A stretch of DNA of 51,985 nt from Candidatus Zhuqueibacterota bacterium (GTDB lineage Bacteria > Zhuqueibacterota > Zhuqueibacteria > Residuimicrobiales > Krinioviventaceae). A model generated the notes under the pieces. That model saw only the letters and a program-made list of their open reading frames with translations. It ran no database searches and was not told the DNA's origin. Every line of letters starts with the position of its first letter. Within the stretch, counting starts at the first letter, position 1. The stretch covers positions 73,504 through 125,488 of the forward strand of contig JAFGKD010000094.1 of assembly GCA_016928775.1 (NCBI GenBank). Direction: 5' to 3'. Shown here piece after piece: positions 31,044-40,154 of the stretch. The position numbers were made by a program, and so were the translations under genes.

Positions 31044-34000
31044 ATGACATTAAAAAAAACAAGTCCTATACTTCTTTTACTCCTTCTCATGGTCGTTCCC
31101 GGCTTAACGCAAACGTTGATCTCCACTTACGGCCCACCTGAGACAGCGAATACCTGGCGTAAATTCACCATTCCGCTCACTGCAGAAGCGTTTGGAACGG
31201 ATGCCTCGACGTTTGCGACGGTTATGGCAAATGTACAATCATTGCGAATTGGCACCGAAATGAGCAACGCGAAAGATGAAGGCGGTCTTGATAATATCAG
31301 TGTCGGCTCTCTTTATCATGCCAACTTTGATGTCGGGGCTGACGGCTGGAACGCCGCCGGCGACGGCACCATGCAATGGAGTGCGCGCGGTGGCGTGAGC
31401 AGCGGTTTTCTGAGTATCAGTGACTGGGGCACCGGAATATATCACTTTGCCGTCGCTCCCTTTGCGTGGGCGGGCGACTGGACAGCCTTAATCGGTGATA
31501 GCCTTACATTTTACTATAAAACTACTCATCCGGATTACACAGCTGAAATTCAAATATCCAATATCGCGCAAAAACGCCTCATTCTCGTGGCCGATGATTA
31601 TTCCATCCCGGCCGGCGGCAGCACTAAAATGAGAGTTACCTTGAGTGAGCCGTCGCCGAACCGCTTGCCAATCACCCTGGAATCGTCCTCGGATGATTTT
31701 TACGTGCCCTCTTCTATCAGTCTTGCTGAAAATACAAGTTCTTTTGAATTCGATGTTACCGTCGCAGACACAATCAAGCATGACAGCGTTGCGGTGATCA
31801 CCGTGAGCGCATCCGGATATATTGAATCAAGAGTCACGTTAAAAGTCAAAACAAAAGAAGAGCAGACCACGACCATATTCGGGCGAGTCACCGATGCAAC
31901 CACCGGCGTCGCGATCGCGAATGCCACTGTTTCAGTGCTAGAATATACAACAACAACAGATGTGAACGGCGAGTACGAGCTCGCTGATATCCCGGCGCTC
32001 ATGCAAAACGCCGATTTTTCGGGATATCCCACCCGCGGACGTGCACCGCTCACCGTGCAATTCACGGATTATTCCGCTTATCATCCTATTCGTGCGACGG
32101 CGGATAACTATATTGAATACGTCTCAAGAATTATATTAAAAGCCGGAGAGACGGATACGGTCAATATCAGTTTATCACCGATTATAACGGACAGCGAGCT
32201 GCGTATTGTCCTCAATTGGGGTGGATCGCCGGAAGACTTGGACCTTTACCTGCTCGTACCGGCAGTTGCAGGTGAAAACGGCGATCAACCGTTTACTATC
32301 TATTATGGGAAAAAAACCGGTAACTCGATCGGTGGCTATCCCTACGCCAATCTCGACAGAGATGATCAGGATGGAGGTGGACCAGAGACAATTACGATAA
32401 ATCAACTGGTTCCCGGTCGCTATGTTTGCTTTGTGCATAATTATTCACGATCACCATCGATAACAACCTCCAGCGCAGTTGTGCAAATTTATGGTCGTAG
32501 TGGCTTATTGCATTCTGTCAATGTTCCTGTGAGCGGTACGGGTATTTATTGGCATATTTGCGATATCGATGGCAATACAGGGCAAGTGACCATCGTCGAT
32601 CAAATCACTGATATTCAACCCAGACTCGGTGGCACGCATGATTTGCAGAAAAAAGCAACCAAAAAGAATGTAGCCACCGCGGCGGGAATCATTACCTGGC
32701 AATGGGATTTTAATGGCGACGGCCTGACAGATGATACAATCCAGAATCCCTCATATACCTATGCAGAGCCGGGAACCTATAGCGTGTCCCTGACGGTGTC
32801 GGACGGTACAACAGAATATAATGAGACCAAAGTGGATTACATCACCGTAACGACCGACGACACCACTGAAACATTCGGCGGTTTGAATGTCAATGTGACC
32901 GGCCTGGACTTGTCAAATTTTCCAACTGTCAAATGTTTCACTTCGGTCACAGATACGATCCTGGAGATGCCCACTGAGGAGCTCGATGTCACTCATTTTG
33001 ATATCAAAGAGAACGACCAGGATGTCACATCGATGACAGTGAGTACACTTGATGTCTCTGCAAACGCAGCCGTAGATTTTGTTTTTATTCTTGATATCGC
33101 CGGGAATATGGCTACGGCGATCAGTACACTCCACGAACGCGCCCTGGCTTTTGCTGATTCATTGACATCCCGTGGCATTGACTACCGGCTCGGTCTGGTC
33201 ACGTTTAATGATAATGTCACAGCCATCCACGATTTCACCTCGGACGCGTATGAATTCAAAACATGGCTGGGCAGCGTCATCGCCTCGGGCGGCGGGGATA
33301 GCCGGGAAAATGCCCTTGAAGGTATCGCAGCTGCTACACAATTGTCTTTTCGCAACAACGCTCAACGCCATGCTCTTCTGGTCACATATAACGACTATCA
33401 CGAAAAAGATGAATCCGGGGATGGGACAACCAACGAAACGACTGACAGCATCATTGGCCTTTTGGATGACTATGGCATAAAAATGCATGTCGCCGGCCCG
33501 AATATGCGGCAGCACAAACGCCTCGCCAAAGATAGTGGCGGTCAGTACTACTGGTTAGAGCAAAACAGCATTGGCGTCTTTTTCGGACGACTGACCAACT
33601 ATCTGCTCAAACAATATGTCATCACTTTTGTTTCACCCGCACCTGTGGCGAACGAGGAATACCGTGATATCACACTTGCGGTACAAAAGAATAGTCAAGG
33701 GGGCGTGGGCTATGCAGAATATTTTGTCGGTCGCTCACGCTTGCTGATGAATCCTCCCGTCATTCTGGGACGCAAGGAGAAATCTTTTACGCTGGATATT
33801 CGCGTTGAATCTGTGCATAATCTTTCCGGGGCTGATCTCCAGATCAATTTTGACAAAACAAAGTTGCAAGCACTCAATATTTTTGAGGGTGGTTTTTTGG
33901 CCCAAGATAGTGCGGACGCAGCGTTTGTGCGCGAGATTCAAAATTCTGCCGGAATAATCAACATCAAGGCGGAAAGGAAGATAAACGGGCAGCCCGCGGG

Positions 34001-35129
34001 CGTCAGTGGGGGCGGTTTGCTGGCACAAATTGTCTTCGAGCCACTGATAGAGAACTGCTCGAGTACGATTTCCTTCCAATACCCGATTCTTTATCAAACA
34101 GGTCATTCTACGGGGACAAGCGAAATGAGTGTGCTCACCAGCAATGCCTCAATCTACTCCCTTGATGCTGCAGAAGAATGGGACATGCTATGCGATTTTG
34201 ATTTTGATCTCGATATTGACACGCATGATTTTGCCCTATTAGGTACGTATTGGAATTCTGAAACGGGTGAGAACGGTGATGTGGGACCAGCACAGGGTGA
34301 GGCCCCTCTCTTGATACCAATGCAAGATAATAATGTCAACTATGAAGATTTGTTTGTCTTTACCCGCATGTGGAATTGGTACCACGCAGCACTCACAGCC
34401 TCGGGAATCGATTTGGGAAAAACAACATCGGATTTGGCCTGGCAAAAGCAAAAACTGGCGACTGATCAAGATCACAGGATTATTCTCAATCTGGATTCTG
34501 TCAAAAATTTATCCATGGGACACATGGTTATAGGCTATAATCCCGGCAGCTTTGTATTCAAATCCGCCAAACAAGGCTCATTGCTCACGCCGGATTCATC
34601 TTCTGTCGCCCTGCTGGTCGAAGAAAAAAGTAAAGGCGAATTGGAAATCTCTTTCTCCCGCCTCAGCTCGACTGGTGTGGTTGCCGGTGTGAGTGGTAGT
34701 GGTGCGCTGATGGTACTGGATTTCGAACAACGTCATCCGAACGCCACACTCAATTTGGATATAAAAAATCTCGACTTTCGCACACCTCGGAATACGCAAA
34801 TTGAGGTCTATTCATCTATAAATAGTTCAGAAATGACCCAGGCGCAAACTCCGGAATCCTACGATCTGGCAAGTTATCCGAATCCATTCAACAGTCGGAC
34901 AACGATCGAATTCCAATTGCCGGAGGCTCAGCATGTTAGTATCACTGTGCTCAATATACTGGGACAGTCGATTTTCACGTTGCCAGCAAAACATTATGAT
35001 GTCGGTGTTCATAAACTCTCATGGGATGGTGTAAACGATCTGGGACGTGAAGTGGTTACAGGCACTTATTTCATTCGACTGCAAGCAGAGCACCATCAGC
35101 TCTTGCAGAAAATTTTATATCTCAAATAA
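31044..35129 (+). CDS. Large surface protein: carboxypeptidase-regulatory-like, DUF2135-like, PKD, vWA, two cohesin-like, dockerin-like, sorting tag
   Basis: 1361 residues from ATG 31044, preceded by GGAG at 6 nt; a longer frame from 30966 lacks a signal peptide at its start. Signal peptide 1-24 (PILLLLLLMVV). In order: beta region 25-270; carboxypeptidase-regulatory-like domain about 277-380, containing an inserted PKD-like strand at 324-345; a region like DUF2135 385-500; the second half of a PKD domain 548-602 (WQWDFNGDG); von Willebrand A-like domain 676-860, whose metal site reads DIAGN instead of DxSxS; cohesin-like 905-1040; dockerin-like 1045-1115 with CDFDFDLDIDTHDFALLG; second cohesin-like 1140-1255; and the FlgD-like sorting module 1270-1361 with SYPNPFNSR. 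It is last of the three-gene surface operon, with a strong terminator after it. Scaffold or adhesin is the inferred role. Confidence 0.85.
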   Translation: MTLKKTSPILLLLLLMVVPGLTQTLISTYGPPETANTWRKFTIPLTAEAFGTDASTFATVMANVQSLRIGTEMSNAKDEGGLDNISVGSLYHANFDVGADGWNAAGDGTMQWSARGGVSSGFLSISDWGTGIYHFAVAPFAWAGDWTALIGDSLTFYYKTTHPDYTAEIQISNIAQKRLILVADDYSIPAGGSTKMRVTLSEPSPNRLPITLESSSDDFYVPSSISLAENTSSFEFDVTVADTIKHDSVAVITVSASGYIESRVTLKVKTKEEQTTTIFGRVTDATTGVAIANATVSVLEYTTTTDVNGEYELADIPALMQNADFSGYPTRGRAPLTVQFTDYSAYHPIRATADNYIEYVSRIILKAGETDTVNISLSPIITDSELRIVLNWGGSPEDLDLYLLVPAVAGENGDQPFTIYYGKKTGNSIGGYPYANLDRDDQDGGGPETITINQLVPGRYVCFVHNYSRSPSITTSSAVVQIYGRSGLLHSVNVPVSGTGIYWHICDIDGNTGQVTIVDQITDIQPRLGGTHDLQKKATKKNVATAAGIITWQWDFNGDGLTDDTIQNPSYTYAEPGTYSVSLTVSDGTTEYNETKVDYITVTTDDTTETFGGLNVNVTGLDLSNFPTVKCFTSVTDTILEMPTEELDVTHFDIKENDQDVTSMTVSTLDVSANAAVDFVFILDIAGNMATAISTLHERALAFADSLTSRGIDYRLGLVTFNDNVTAIHDFTSDAYEFKTWLGSVIASGGGDSRENALEGIAAATQLSFRNNAQRHALLVTYNDYHEKDESGDGTTNETTDSIIGLLDDYGIKMHVAGPNMRQHKRLAKDSGGQYYWLEQNSIGVFFGRLTNYLLKQYVITFVSPAPVANEEYRDITLAVQKNSQGGVGYAEYFVGRSRLLMNPPVILGRKEKSFTLDIRVESVHNLSGADLQINFDKTKLQALNIFEGGFLAQDSADAAFVREIQNSAGIINIKAERKINGQPAGVSGGGLLAQIVFEPLIENCSSTISFQYPILYQTGHSTGTSEMSVLTSNASIYSLDAAEEWDMLCDFDFDLDIDTHDFALLGTYWNSETGENGDVGPAQGEAPLLIPMQDNNVNYEDLFVFTRMWNWYHAALTASGIDLGKTTSDLAWQKQKLATDQDHRIILNLDSVKNLSMGHMVIGYNPGSFVFKSAKQGSLLTPDSSSVALLVEEKSKGELEISFSRLSSTGVVAGVSGSGALMVLDFEQRHPNATLNLDIKNLDFRTPRNTQIEVYSSINSSEMTQAQTPESYDLASYPNPFNSRTTIEFQLPEAQHVSITVLNILGQSIFTLPAKHYDVGVHKLSWDGVNDLGREVVTGTYFIRLQAEHHQLLQKILYLK

Positions 35130-35131
35130 TC

Positions 35132-35176
35132 GGAGCGGGGAGAAAGGCGCTGCTGCTCTGCCTTTTTCCTCGTTCC
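35132..35176. terminator. Bidirectional intrinsic terminator between convergent genes
   Basis: A long imperfect hairpin: the left arm GGAGCGGGGAGAAAGGC pairs with the right arm GCCTTTTTCCTCGTTCC at 14 of 17 positions, and the inner AAAGGC/GCCTTT pairs exactly around an 11-nt loop. It lies between the stop of the large surface protein gene and the stop of the phoH2 gene. Confidence 0.75.
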
Positions 35177-35180
35177 ATTT

Positions 35181-36494
35181 TTATAATAAATCACTCGCCA
35201 ATTCTGCCAATTCAGAACGCTCGCCTTTTTGCATCGTTACATGCGCGTACAATGGTTGCCCTTTCATTCGATCGATCAAGTAGGATAATCCCGTCGATCG
35301 CGAATCCAGGTAAGGCGTGTCGATCTGATAGGGATCGCCGTTGAACACAACTTTGGTACCCTCACCGGCGCGCGTGATAATTGTCTTGACCTCGTGCGGC
35401 GTGAGATTTTGCGCTTCATCCACAATAAAATAGATATTATTCAAACTGCGCCCGCGAATAAAAGCAAGTGGTGCGATCAACAGCTTGTCACTATCGAGCA
35501 TTTCCTGAATTCTGAGGTAATTTCGATCAGACTCTTTGAACTGATTCTTGATGACACCAAGATTATCGTACAATGGCTGCATATAGGGATCGAGCTTTGC
35601 CTCCACATCGCCGGGCAAATAGCCCAGGTCTTTGTTAGACAACGCGACAATTGGTCGTGCCAAATATATTTGTTTATAAACTTTTCGCCGCTCGAGCGCA
35701 GCAGCCAGTGCCAACAGAGTTTTTCCGGTTCCGGCTTTGCCGCTGAGCGTCACCAGGGGAGCATCGGAATTCATCAAAGCGTGCAGAGCAAAGGTCTGTT
35801 CGGCATTGCGCGGTTTGATACCGTAGGCCATGCCTTTTTCAACATGTTGCAGCATTTTGGTCATCGGATTGTAATAGGCAAGCGCCGATTTGTTATTGTT
35901 TCGCAGGATAAAATATTCATTCGGAATGGTATCCTGTATATCCGTTTCGGCCAATGGCACTTCACTATCACGATACAGCCTGTCGATAGCATCAGGTGGA
36001 AAACCCTCGATGAGCCGGAGTCCTCGATACAGCTTTTCGATATCTTCAATTTTATCCGTGTAATAATCCTGCGCCTCCAGACCCAACGATTTCGCCTTTA
36101 AGCGTAAATTCACATCTTTGCTGACAACGATGATTTTTTCGCGTTTTTTTGATTTTTTCAGATGCAATGCTGCGCTCAGGATACGATGATCCGGCTTGTA
36201 TTCAACAAACGCCTGTTTTACATCGGGATCATCGCCATAATTCGTGAGAATGAGAATTTTGCCACGTCCTTCGCCCAAATTTTCGCCACCGTTAATAATT
36301 TTATCGCCGCGAAATTGATCCAAAAAACGGATGAACTCGCGCGCATTAAAATGAATTTGATCGCGCCCGCGCTTGAAAGCATCGAGCTCTTCAATCACCG
36401 TTATCGGGATAATCACATCATTATCTTCAAAGTGAAAAACACAACTCGAATCATGCAGAATCACGTTGGTGTCAATGACGAATTTCTTTTTCAT
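35181..36494 (-). CDS. PhoH2-type protein: PIN domain plus PhoH ATPase
   Basis: 437 residues. Residues 1-140 are a PIN ribonuclease domain (FVIDTNVILHD with the first Asp, IEELDAFK, ILSAAL, VVSKDVNLRLKA). Residues 225-437 are a PhoH ATPase with Walker A SGKAGTGKTLL (252-259), Walker B-like IYFIVDEAQNLTP, and RAGEGTKVVFNGDP. This is the PhoH2 (YlaK) architecture: a sequence-preferring RNA helicase/RNase combination in other bacteria, cytoplasmic. AAAGGG lies 6 nt before the ATG. The miaB gene ends 32 bp upstream on the same strand, so miaB-phoH2 may be co-transcribed. Confidence 0.9.
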   Translation of the reverse strand: MKKKFVIDTNVILHDSSCVFHFEDNDVIIPITVIEELDAFKRGRDQIHFNAREFIRFLDQFRGDKIINGGENLGEGRGKILILTNYGDDPDVKQAFVEYKPDHRILSAALHLKKSKKREKIIVVSKDVNLRLKAKSLGLEAQDYYTDKIEDIEKLYRGLRLIEGFPPDAIDRLYRDSEVPLAETDIQDTIPNEYFILRNNNKSALAYYNPMTKMLQHVEKGMAYGIKPRNAEQTFALHALMNSDAPLVTLSGKAGTGKTLLALAAALERRKVYKQIYLARPIVALSNKDLGYLPGDVEAKLDPYMQPLYDNLGVIKNQFKESDRNYLRIQEMLDSDKLLIAPLAFIRGRSLNNIYFIVDEAQNLTPHEVKTIITRAGEGTKVVFNGDPYQIDTPYLDSRSTGLSYLIDRMKGQPLYAHVTMQKGERSELAELASDLL

Positions 36495-36526
36495 AGCTTA
36501 CCCTTTTACGTCGGTTTGTGTCGAAT

Positions 36527-37849
36527 TTATACAGCATGCACAACTGATGTGACAATCCCCTTTAAGACATGCGCACTTGCATCAACAATCTTTGCCCGTA
36601 CAAAATCGCCCGTACAATAATCGCCACCCGGCAAAATGACCAGCTTGTTGCCATCGTTTCGACCCTGGACATCAGTGTGCGATTTTTTTGTGGTCATGGA
36701 CTCGATCAGCACTTTATGCTCCTGGCCAATGTGCGCTTTGTTTTTCTTGAGTGAAATTTCTTTTTGTAATTCGTTGAGACGAACAATACGTTCGGTCTTG
36801 ATCGCCTCCGGCACATCATCCGGATACTTGCGCGCGGCAATGGTGCCTTTGCGCTCCGAATATTTGAAAATAAAAGCGGAATCAAACGCAACGTGAGCGA
36901 CGACATCCACGGTATCGTCAAACTCGGTTTCTGTTTCAGTGGGAAAACCGACAATGATATCTGTGCTGAGCACCATGTCGGGATAAAAATCACGAATCTC
37001 GTGCACCAGGTCAAGAAATTCTTCTTTTGAATAGGTACGGTTCATCATGTCCAGAATTCGCGTATTGCCGGCCTGCAAAGGCAAATGAATGTGCTTGCAC
37101 ACCTTGTCGTTTTCGGCCACCACCCTGAGTAGTGAGCGTGGAAAATCCTTGGGATGCGGCGAGGTAAAACGAATTCGTTCCAGACCATCGACCTCACTGA
37201 CTTTATCTAACAAATAGCCAAAGTCATGTTCGCTGTGTTGATACGAGTTGACATTCTGACCCAGCAAAGTCACTTGTTTATAGCCGCATTTCGCCAAACG
37301 CCTGGCCTCATTCACTATGCTCTCCACCGATCGGCTGCGTTCACGTCCCCGAGTGTAGGGCACAACACAAAACGTGCAGTAATTATCGCAGCCTCGCATA
37401 ACGGCTATCCAGGCGTTAACTCCCTGTGCGCGAAACGGATGCACATCCGAGTAGGTTTCGCTGCGCGACAATCGAATGTCAAATGTCCTTTTGCCACTGT
37501 CAATATGTTCATCGATCAGAGAGGCAAGTCTTTTATAACTGTCCGGGCCGGCGATAAAATCGATGGGCAGCTTTTTATCGTTGATCAGCTCCCGCCGATA
37601 ATTGGTGGGCATACAGCCTAACAATCCGATTTTTTTCTGTCTGCCATTGTTTAAATGTCGAAGGGCGTGCACGCGCGCAATCACCTTGCGACTCGCATGC
37701 TCGCGCACCGAGCAGGTGTTGAGCAAAATGATATCCGCCTGTTCAGGATTGTCCACCAGAATGTAGTCGTTCTCTAAAAGCAGGCTTTTTACAATCTCGC
37801 TGTCATACTCGTTCATCTGACAACCGTATGTCTCAATATAGACATTCAT
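36527..37849 (-). CDS. miaB: tRNA-2-methylthio-N6-dimethylallyladenosine synthase MiaB
   Basis: 440 residues from ATG 37849 (a longer frame to 37903 adds 18 unrelated codons; no strong ribosome site marks either). N-terminal UPF0004 domain with the auxiliary cluster cysteines (ETYGCQMNEYDSE, LNTCSVREHA, LLGCMP), the radical-SAM core with GCDNYCTFCVVPYTRGRERSR, and a C-terminal TRAM domain. This is the full MiaB architecture, adding the 2-methylthio group to i6A37 of tRNAs reading codons with U at the first position. It stands between mtaB upstream and phoH2 downstream on the same strand; having both methylthiotransferases side by side is notable but functionally sensible. Confidence 0.93.
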   Translation of the reverse strand: MNVYIETYGCQMNEYDSEIVKSLLLENDYILVDNPEQADIILLNTCSVREHASRKVIARVHALRHLNNGRQKKIGLLGCMPTNYRRELINDKKLPIDFIAGPDSYKRLASLIDEHIDSGKRTFDIRLSRSETYSDVHPFRAQGVNAWIAVMRGCDNYCTFCVVPYTRGRERSRSVESIVNEARRLAKCGYKQVTLLGQNVNSYQHSEHDFGYLLDKVSEVDGLERIRFTSPHPKDFPRSLLRVVAENDKVCKHIHLPLQAGNTRILDMMNRTYSKEEFLDLVHEIRDFYPDMVLSTDIIVGFPTETETEFDDTVDVVAHVAFDSAFIFKYSERKGTIAARKYPDDVPEAIKTERIVRLNELQKEISLKKNKAHIGQEHKVLIESMTTKKSHTDVQGRNDGNKLVILPGGDYCTGDFVRAKIVDASAHVLKGIVTSVVHAV

Positions 37850-37925
37850 CGTGTTCGGCTTTAGCTTAGCCTCTTGCTCTCCAGAATATAAGACTCTGCA
37901 CATACCTTTTTCAAAACCTCAACTT

Positions 37926-37956
37926 GCCTCAGCCTCAGCCTTCGCCTTAGCCTTTT
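37926..37956. repeat. Degenerate hexamer tandem repeat between mtaB and miaB
   Basis: On the plus strand the run reads GCCTCA, GCCTCA, GCCTTC, GCCTTA, GCCTTT, i.e. about five copies of GCCTYA (GGCTRA on the minus strand). Related bits (GGCTTTAGCTTAGCC) appear around 37857-37873. It overlaps the last codon of mtaB by two bases. It is simple-sequence DNA, with no gene of its own. Confidence 0.6.
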
Positions 37957-39232
37957 AAACCAGCGTTCCCGTCATGCTCAAATGATCAATCTCGTCAAGC
38001 ACAACCGGCACAAACTTGTTTTTCAAATCCAGATCGGATTTCACCTTGATGCGAATATAGGAATCCGTCAAACCGGTCCAATAGCCGTTTTTTTTCTGTT
38101 CAAAAAGTACATAAAATTTTTTGCCTATGTTCGCGGCATAAAACTGCAAGCGCTTGCGCGCGCTCAGCTCGCGCAGTTTTGCGCTGCGTCGTTCTATTGC
38201 TTCGGAGGACACTTTATTGGCAAGCTTGCGGCTTTTTGCGTGCCCGCGCTCGGAATAGCTGAATACATGAAAATAGGCGAACGGCAGATCGCGAAGCGTC
38301 ATATAGGTCTGCATAAAATGCGCATCCGTTTCACCGGGAAAACCAACGATGACGTCCGTGCCGAGGCAAATGCCGGGCACTTTCGCATGCGCTTCCTGGA
38401 GCAGAGCTCGATATTCTGCGACGGTATAGTTGCGATTCATCGCCGCCAAAATCTCATCGTTCGCGGATTGAATGGAGATATGCAAATGGCGACACAGTTT
38501 TTTATCATCGCGCATGCGATCAAACAGCTCGGGTGTGATAGTTGTGCCCTCGACCGAGGAGAGTCGCAGCCGTTTCAGGCGGCCAATTGCTGTCAGGGCA
38601 TCGACAACATCGATCAGTTTCTTGTGCGCGTAATTGTAGGCACCAATATTCACCCCGGTCAACACCAGCTCACGATGACCGGCTGCGACAAGCTCGTTTG
38701 CTTCTCGCAAAATATCATCAAAAACACGGCTCTTCGCTCGACCGCGCGCATAGGGAATTTCGCAGAACGTGCAGAAAGAATTGCAGCCATCCTGAATCTT
38801 GAGATTGGCGCGCGTATGTCGCAGGTCTATGCCGGCACCGGGAATAGTGAAATCCTCGCGTTGCACAACAGGTGTGATGAGTTGCGGTTCGGCATCGATG
38901 GTATCGCGAATAATGTCAGCGAGATTCATTTTTTTCTCGTTGCCGATGATCCAGTGAACATTCGGAAGCGCGAATAGCGCTGCCTGCTGCGTTTGCGCCT
39001 GACAGCCGATGAGGGCAATTTTAGCGCCATGATTTGTGCGCAAGGCCTTGTTCACAATCCGGCGTGTATCGGCATCACCCTTTTCCGTGACCGTACAGGT
39101 GTTTATCACCACCACATCAGCGAAATCCGAAAAATCCACCACATGATAGCCACTTTTGCGAAAACTCTGTTCAATGATCGCTGTCTCGGCCTGATTGAGC
39201 CGGCAGCCGATTGTGTAAAAAGATACGCGCAT
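37955..39232 (-). CDS. mtaB: tRNA (N6-threonylcarbamoyladenosine 2-methylthio)transferase MtaB
   Basis: 425 residues from ATG 39232, with AAAGGA 7 nt upstream; a TTG two codons earlier is an alternative. The methylthiotransferase N-terminal domain has SFYTIGCRLNQAE, INTCTVTEKGDADTRR and LIGCQAQ. The radical-SAM core CNSFCTFCEIPYARGRAKSR follows, then TGVNIGAYN and a TRAM-like end. The IGCRLNQAE and CTVTEKGDADTR pattern distinguishes MtaB (YqeV) from MiaB and RimO. It adds the 2-methylthio group to t6A37 in tRNAs reading ANN codons. miaB lies about 105 bp downstream on the same strand. Confidence 0.92.
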   Translation of the reverse strand: MRVSFYTIGCRLNQAETAIIEQSFRKSGYHVVDFSDFADVVVINTCTVTEKGDADTRRIVNKALRTNHGAKIALIGCQAQTQQAALFALPNVHWIIGNEKKMNLADIIRDTIDAEPQLITPVVQREDFTIPGAGIDLRHTRANLKIQDGCNSFCTFCEIPYARGRAKSRVFDDILREANELVAAGHRELVLTGVNIGAYNYAHKKLIDVVDALTAIGRLKRLRLSSVEGTTITPELFDRMRDDKKLCRHLHISIQSANDEILAAMNRNYTVAEYRALLQEAHAKVPGICLGTDVIVGFPGETDAHFMQTYMTLRDLPFAYFHVFSYSERGHAKSRKLANKVSSEAIERRSAKLRELSARKRLQFYAANIGKKFYVLFEQKKNGYWTGLTDSYIRIKVKSDLDLKNKFVPVVLDEIDHLSMTGTLV

Positions 39233-39268
39233 AGTCAATTCCTTTAAAAGGAGAATAATTTAAGGATT

Positions 39269-39299
39269 TTGACATGTGATTGCAAATATTTAAATTTTG
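39269..39299 (+). promoter_or_regulatory. Candidate Bacteroidota-type promoter for the patatin gene
   Basis: TTG at 39269-39271, a 19-bp gap, then TAAATTTTG (39291-39299), 7 of 8 to TAnnTTTG. It lies about 70 bp before the patatin start. Confidence 0.4.
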
Positions 39300-39371
39300 C
39301 ACTATTAATGGTTGTGGTTTGAAAAGCAAATTTCTATTTTTGATAAATTATCGAGCATAAGAGGAACAATG

Positions 39372-40154
39372 ATGAATTTATTTAAAAAGAAAAAAACGGG
39401 GATCGCCTTTGGCGGCGGCGCCACACGTGGCCTGGCGCACATCGGCGCCATCAAGGTATTCGAGGAGTATGATATCAAATTTGATCTGGTGGCTGGCAAT
39501 AGTGCCGGCAGTATTGTAGGGGCTTTGTATGCCGCTGGCTTTACCGCACAAAAGCTGTACGATATTGCCAAAAACCTGAGTGCAGCGGATATACTTGGAT
39601 TAAATCTAAAACGTAAAGGCTTGTTCAAATCCGACAAGCTCGAAGAGCTGTTGCGAAAACATCTTGATGAAAAAACATTTGCTGATCTGGAAATTCCGTT
39701 TCGTTGCGTCGCGGTCAATTTGCGCGATGGAGAGCTCGTCGAGTTTTACGAAGGACCGGTGGTTCGAGCCGTGCGTGCCAGTTGCAGCGTGCCGGGCGTG
39801 TTCTCCCCAACACCGATTGACGATCATTTGTTCGTGGATGGCGGTATCCTCAACAGCGTGCCATCTGATGTGGTTCAGGGCATGGGTGCAACATTCACCG
39901 TGGCCATCAATCTCAATTCCGATCGCGGTCAACTATCCGAACCCAAAACGGGTTTTGATGTCATGTGGTCAGCCCTGAAAATTGCCTGGAATGAAAACAC
40001 CATCCAAAAACTGCAAAATGTGGACGTCGTCATCGCACCCGACCTGAAAGACTATACCTATTACGATTTGAAACATATTGACAAGATGGTCGAATTGGGC
40101 GAAAAAGCGACGCGCGCTCAATTACCGGCTCTCCTGAAAGGATTCAAAAAATAG
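39372..40154 (+). CDS. Patatin-like phospholipase/lipid acyl hydrolase
   Basis: 260 residues from ATG 39372, which has GAGGA 6 nt upstream (an adjacent ATG at 39369 is almost equivalent). The whole protein is one patatin domain: oxyanion loop GIAFGGGATRGLAHIGA, nucleophile elbow GNSAGS with the Ser at about residue 43, and the DGG motif FVDGGILNSVPSD with the catalytic Asp at about 157. No signal peptide, so cytoplasmic or translocated by other means. Substrate lipids are not predictable. It is a single gene with a candidate promoter upstream, divergent from mtaB. Confidence 0.9.
   Translation: MNLFKKKKTGIAFGGGATRGLAHIGAIKVFEEYDIKFDLVAGNSAGSIVGALYAAGFTAQKLYDIAKNLSAADILGLNLKRKGLFKSDKLEELLRKHLDEKTFADLEIPFRCVAVNLRDGELVEFYEGPVVRAVRASCSVPGVFSPTPIDDHLFVDGGILNSVPSDVVQGMGATFTVAINLNSDRGQLSEPKTGFDVMWSALKIAWNENTIQKLQNVDVVIAPDLKDYTYYDLKHIDKMVELGEKATRAQLPALLKGFKK

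Noticed and set aside
37982..38977. 331-codon plus-strand frame
   Set aside because: Antisense shadow of mtaB, which has all radical-SAM motifs on the other strand.
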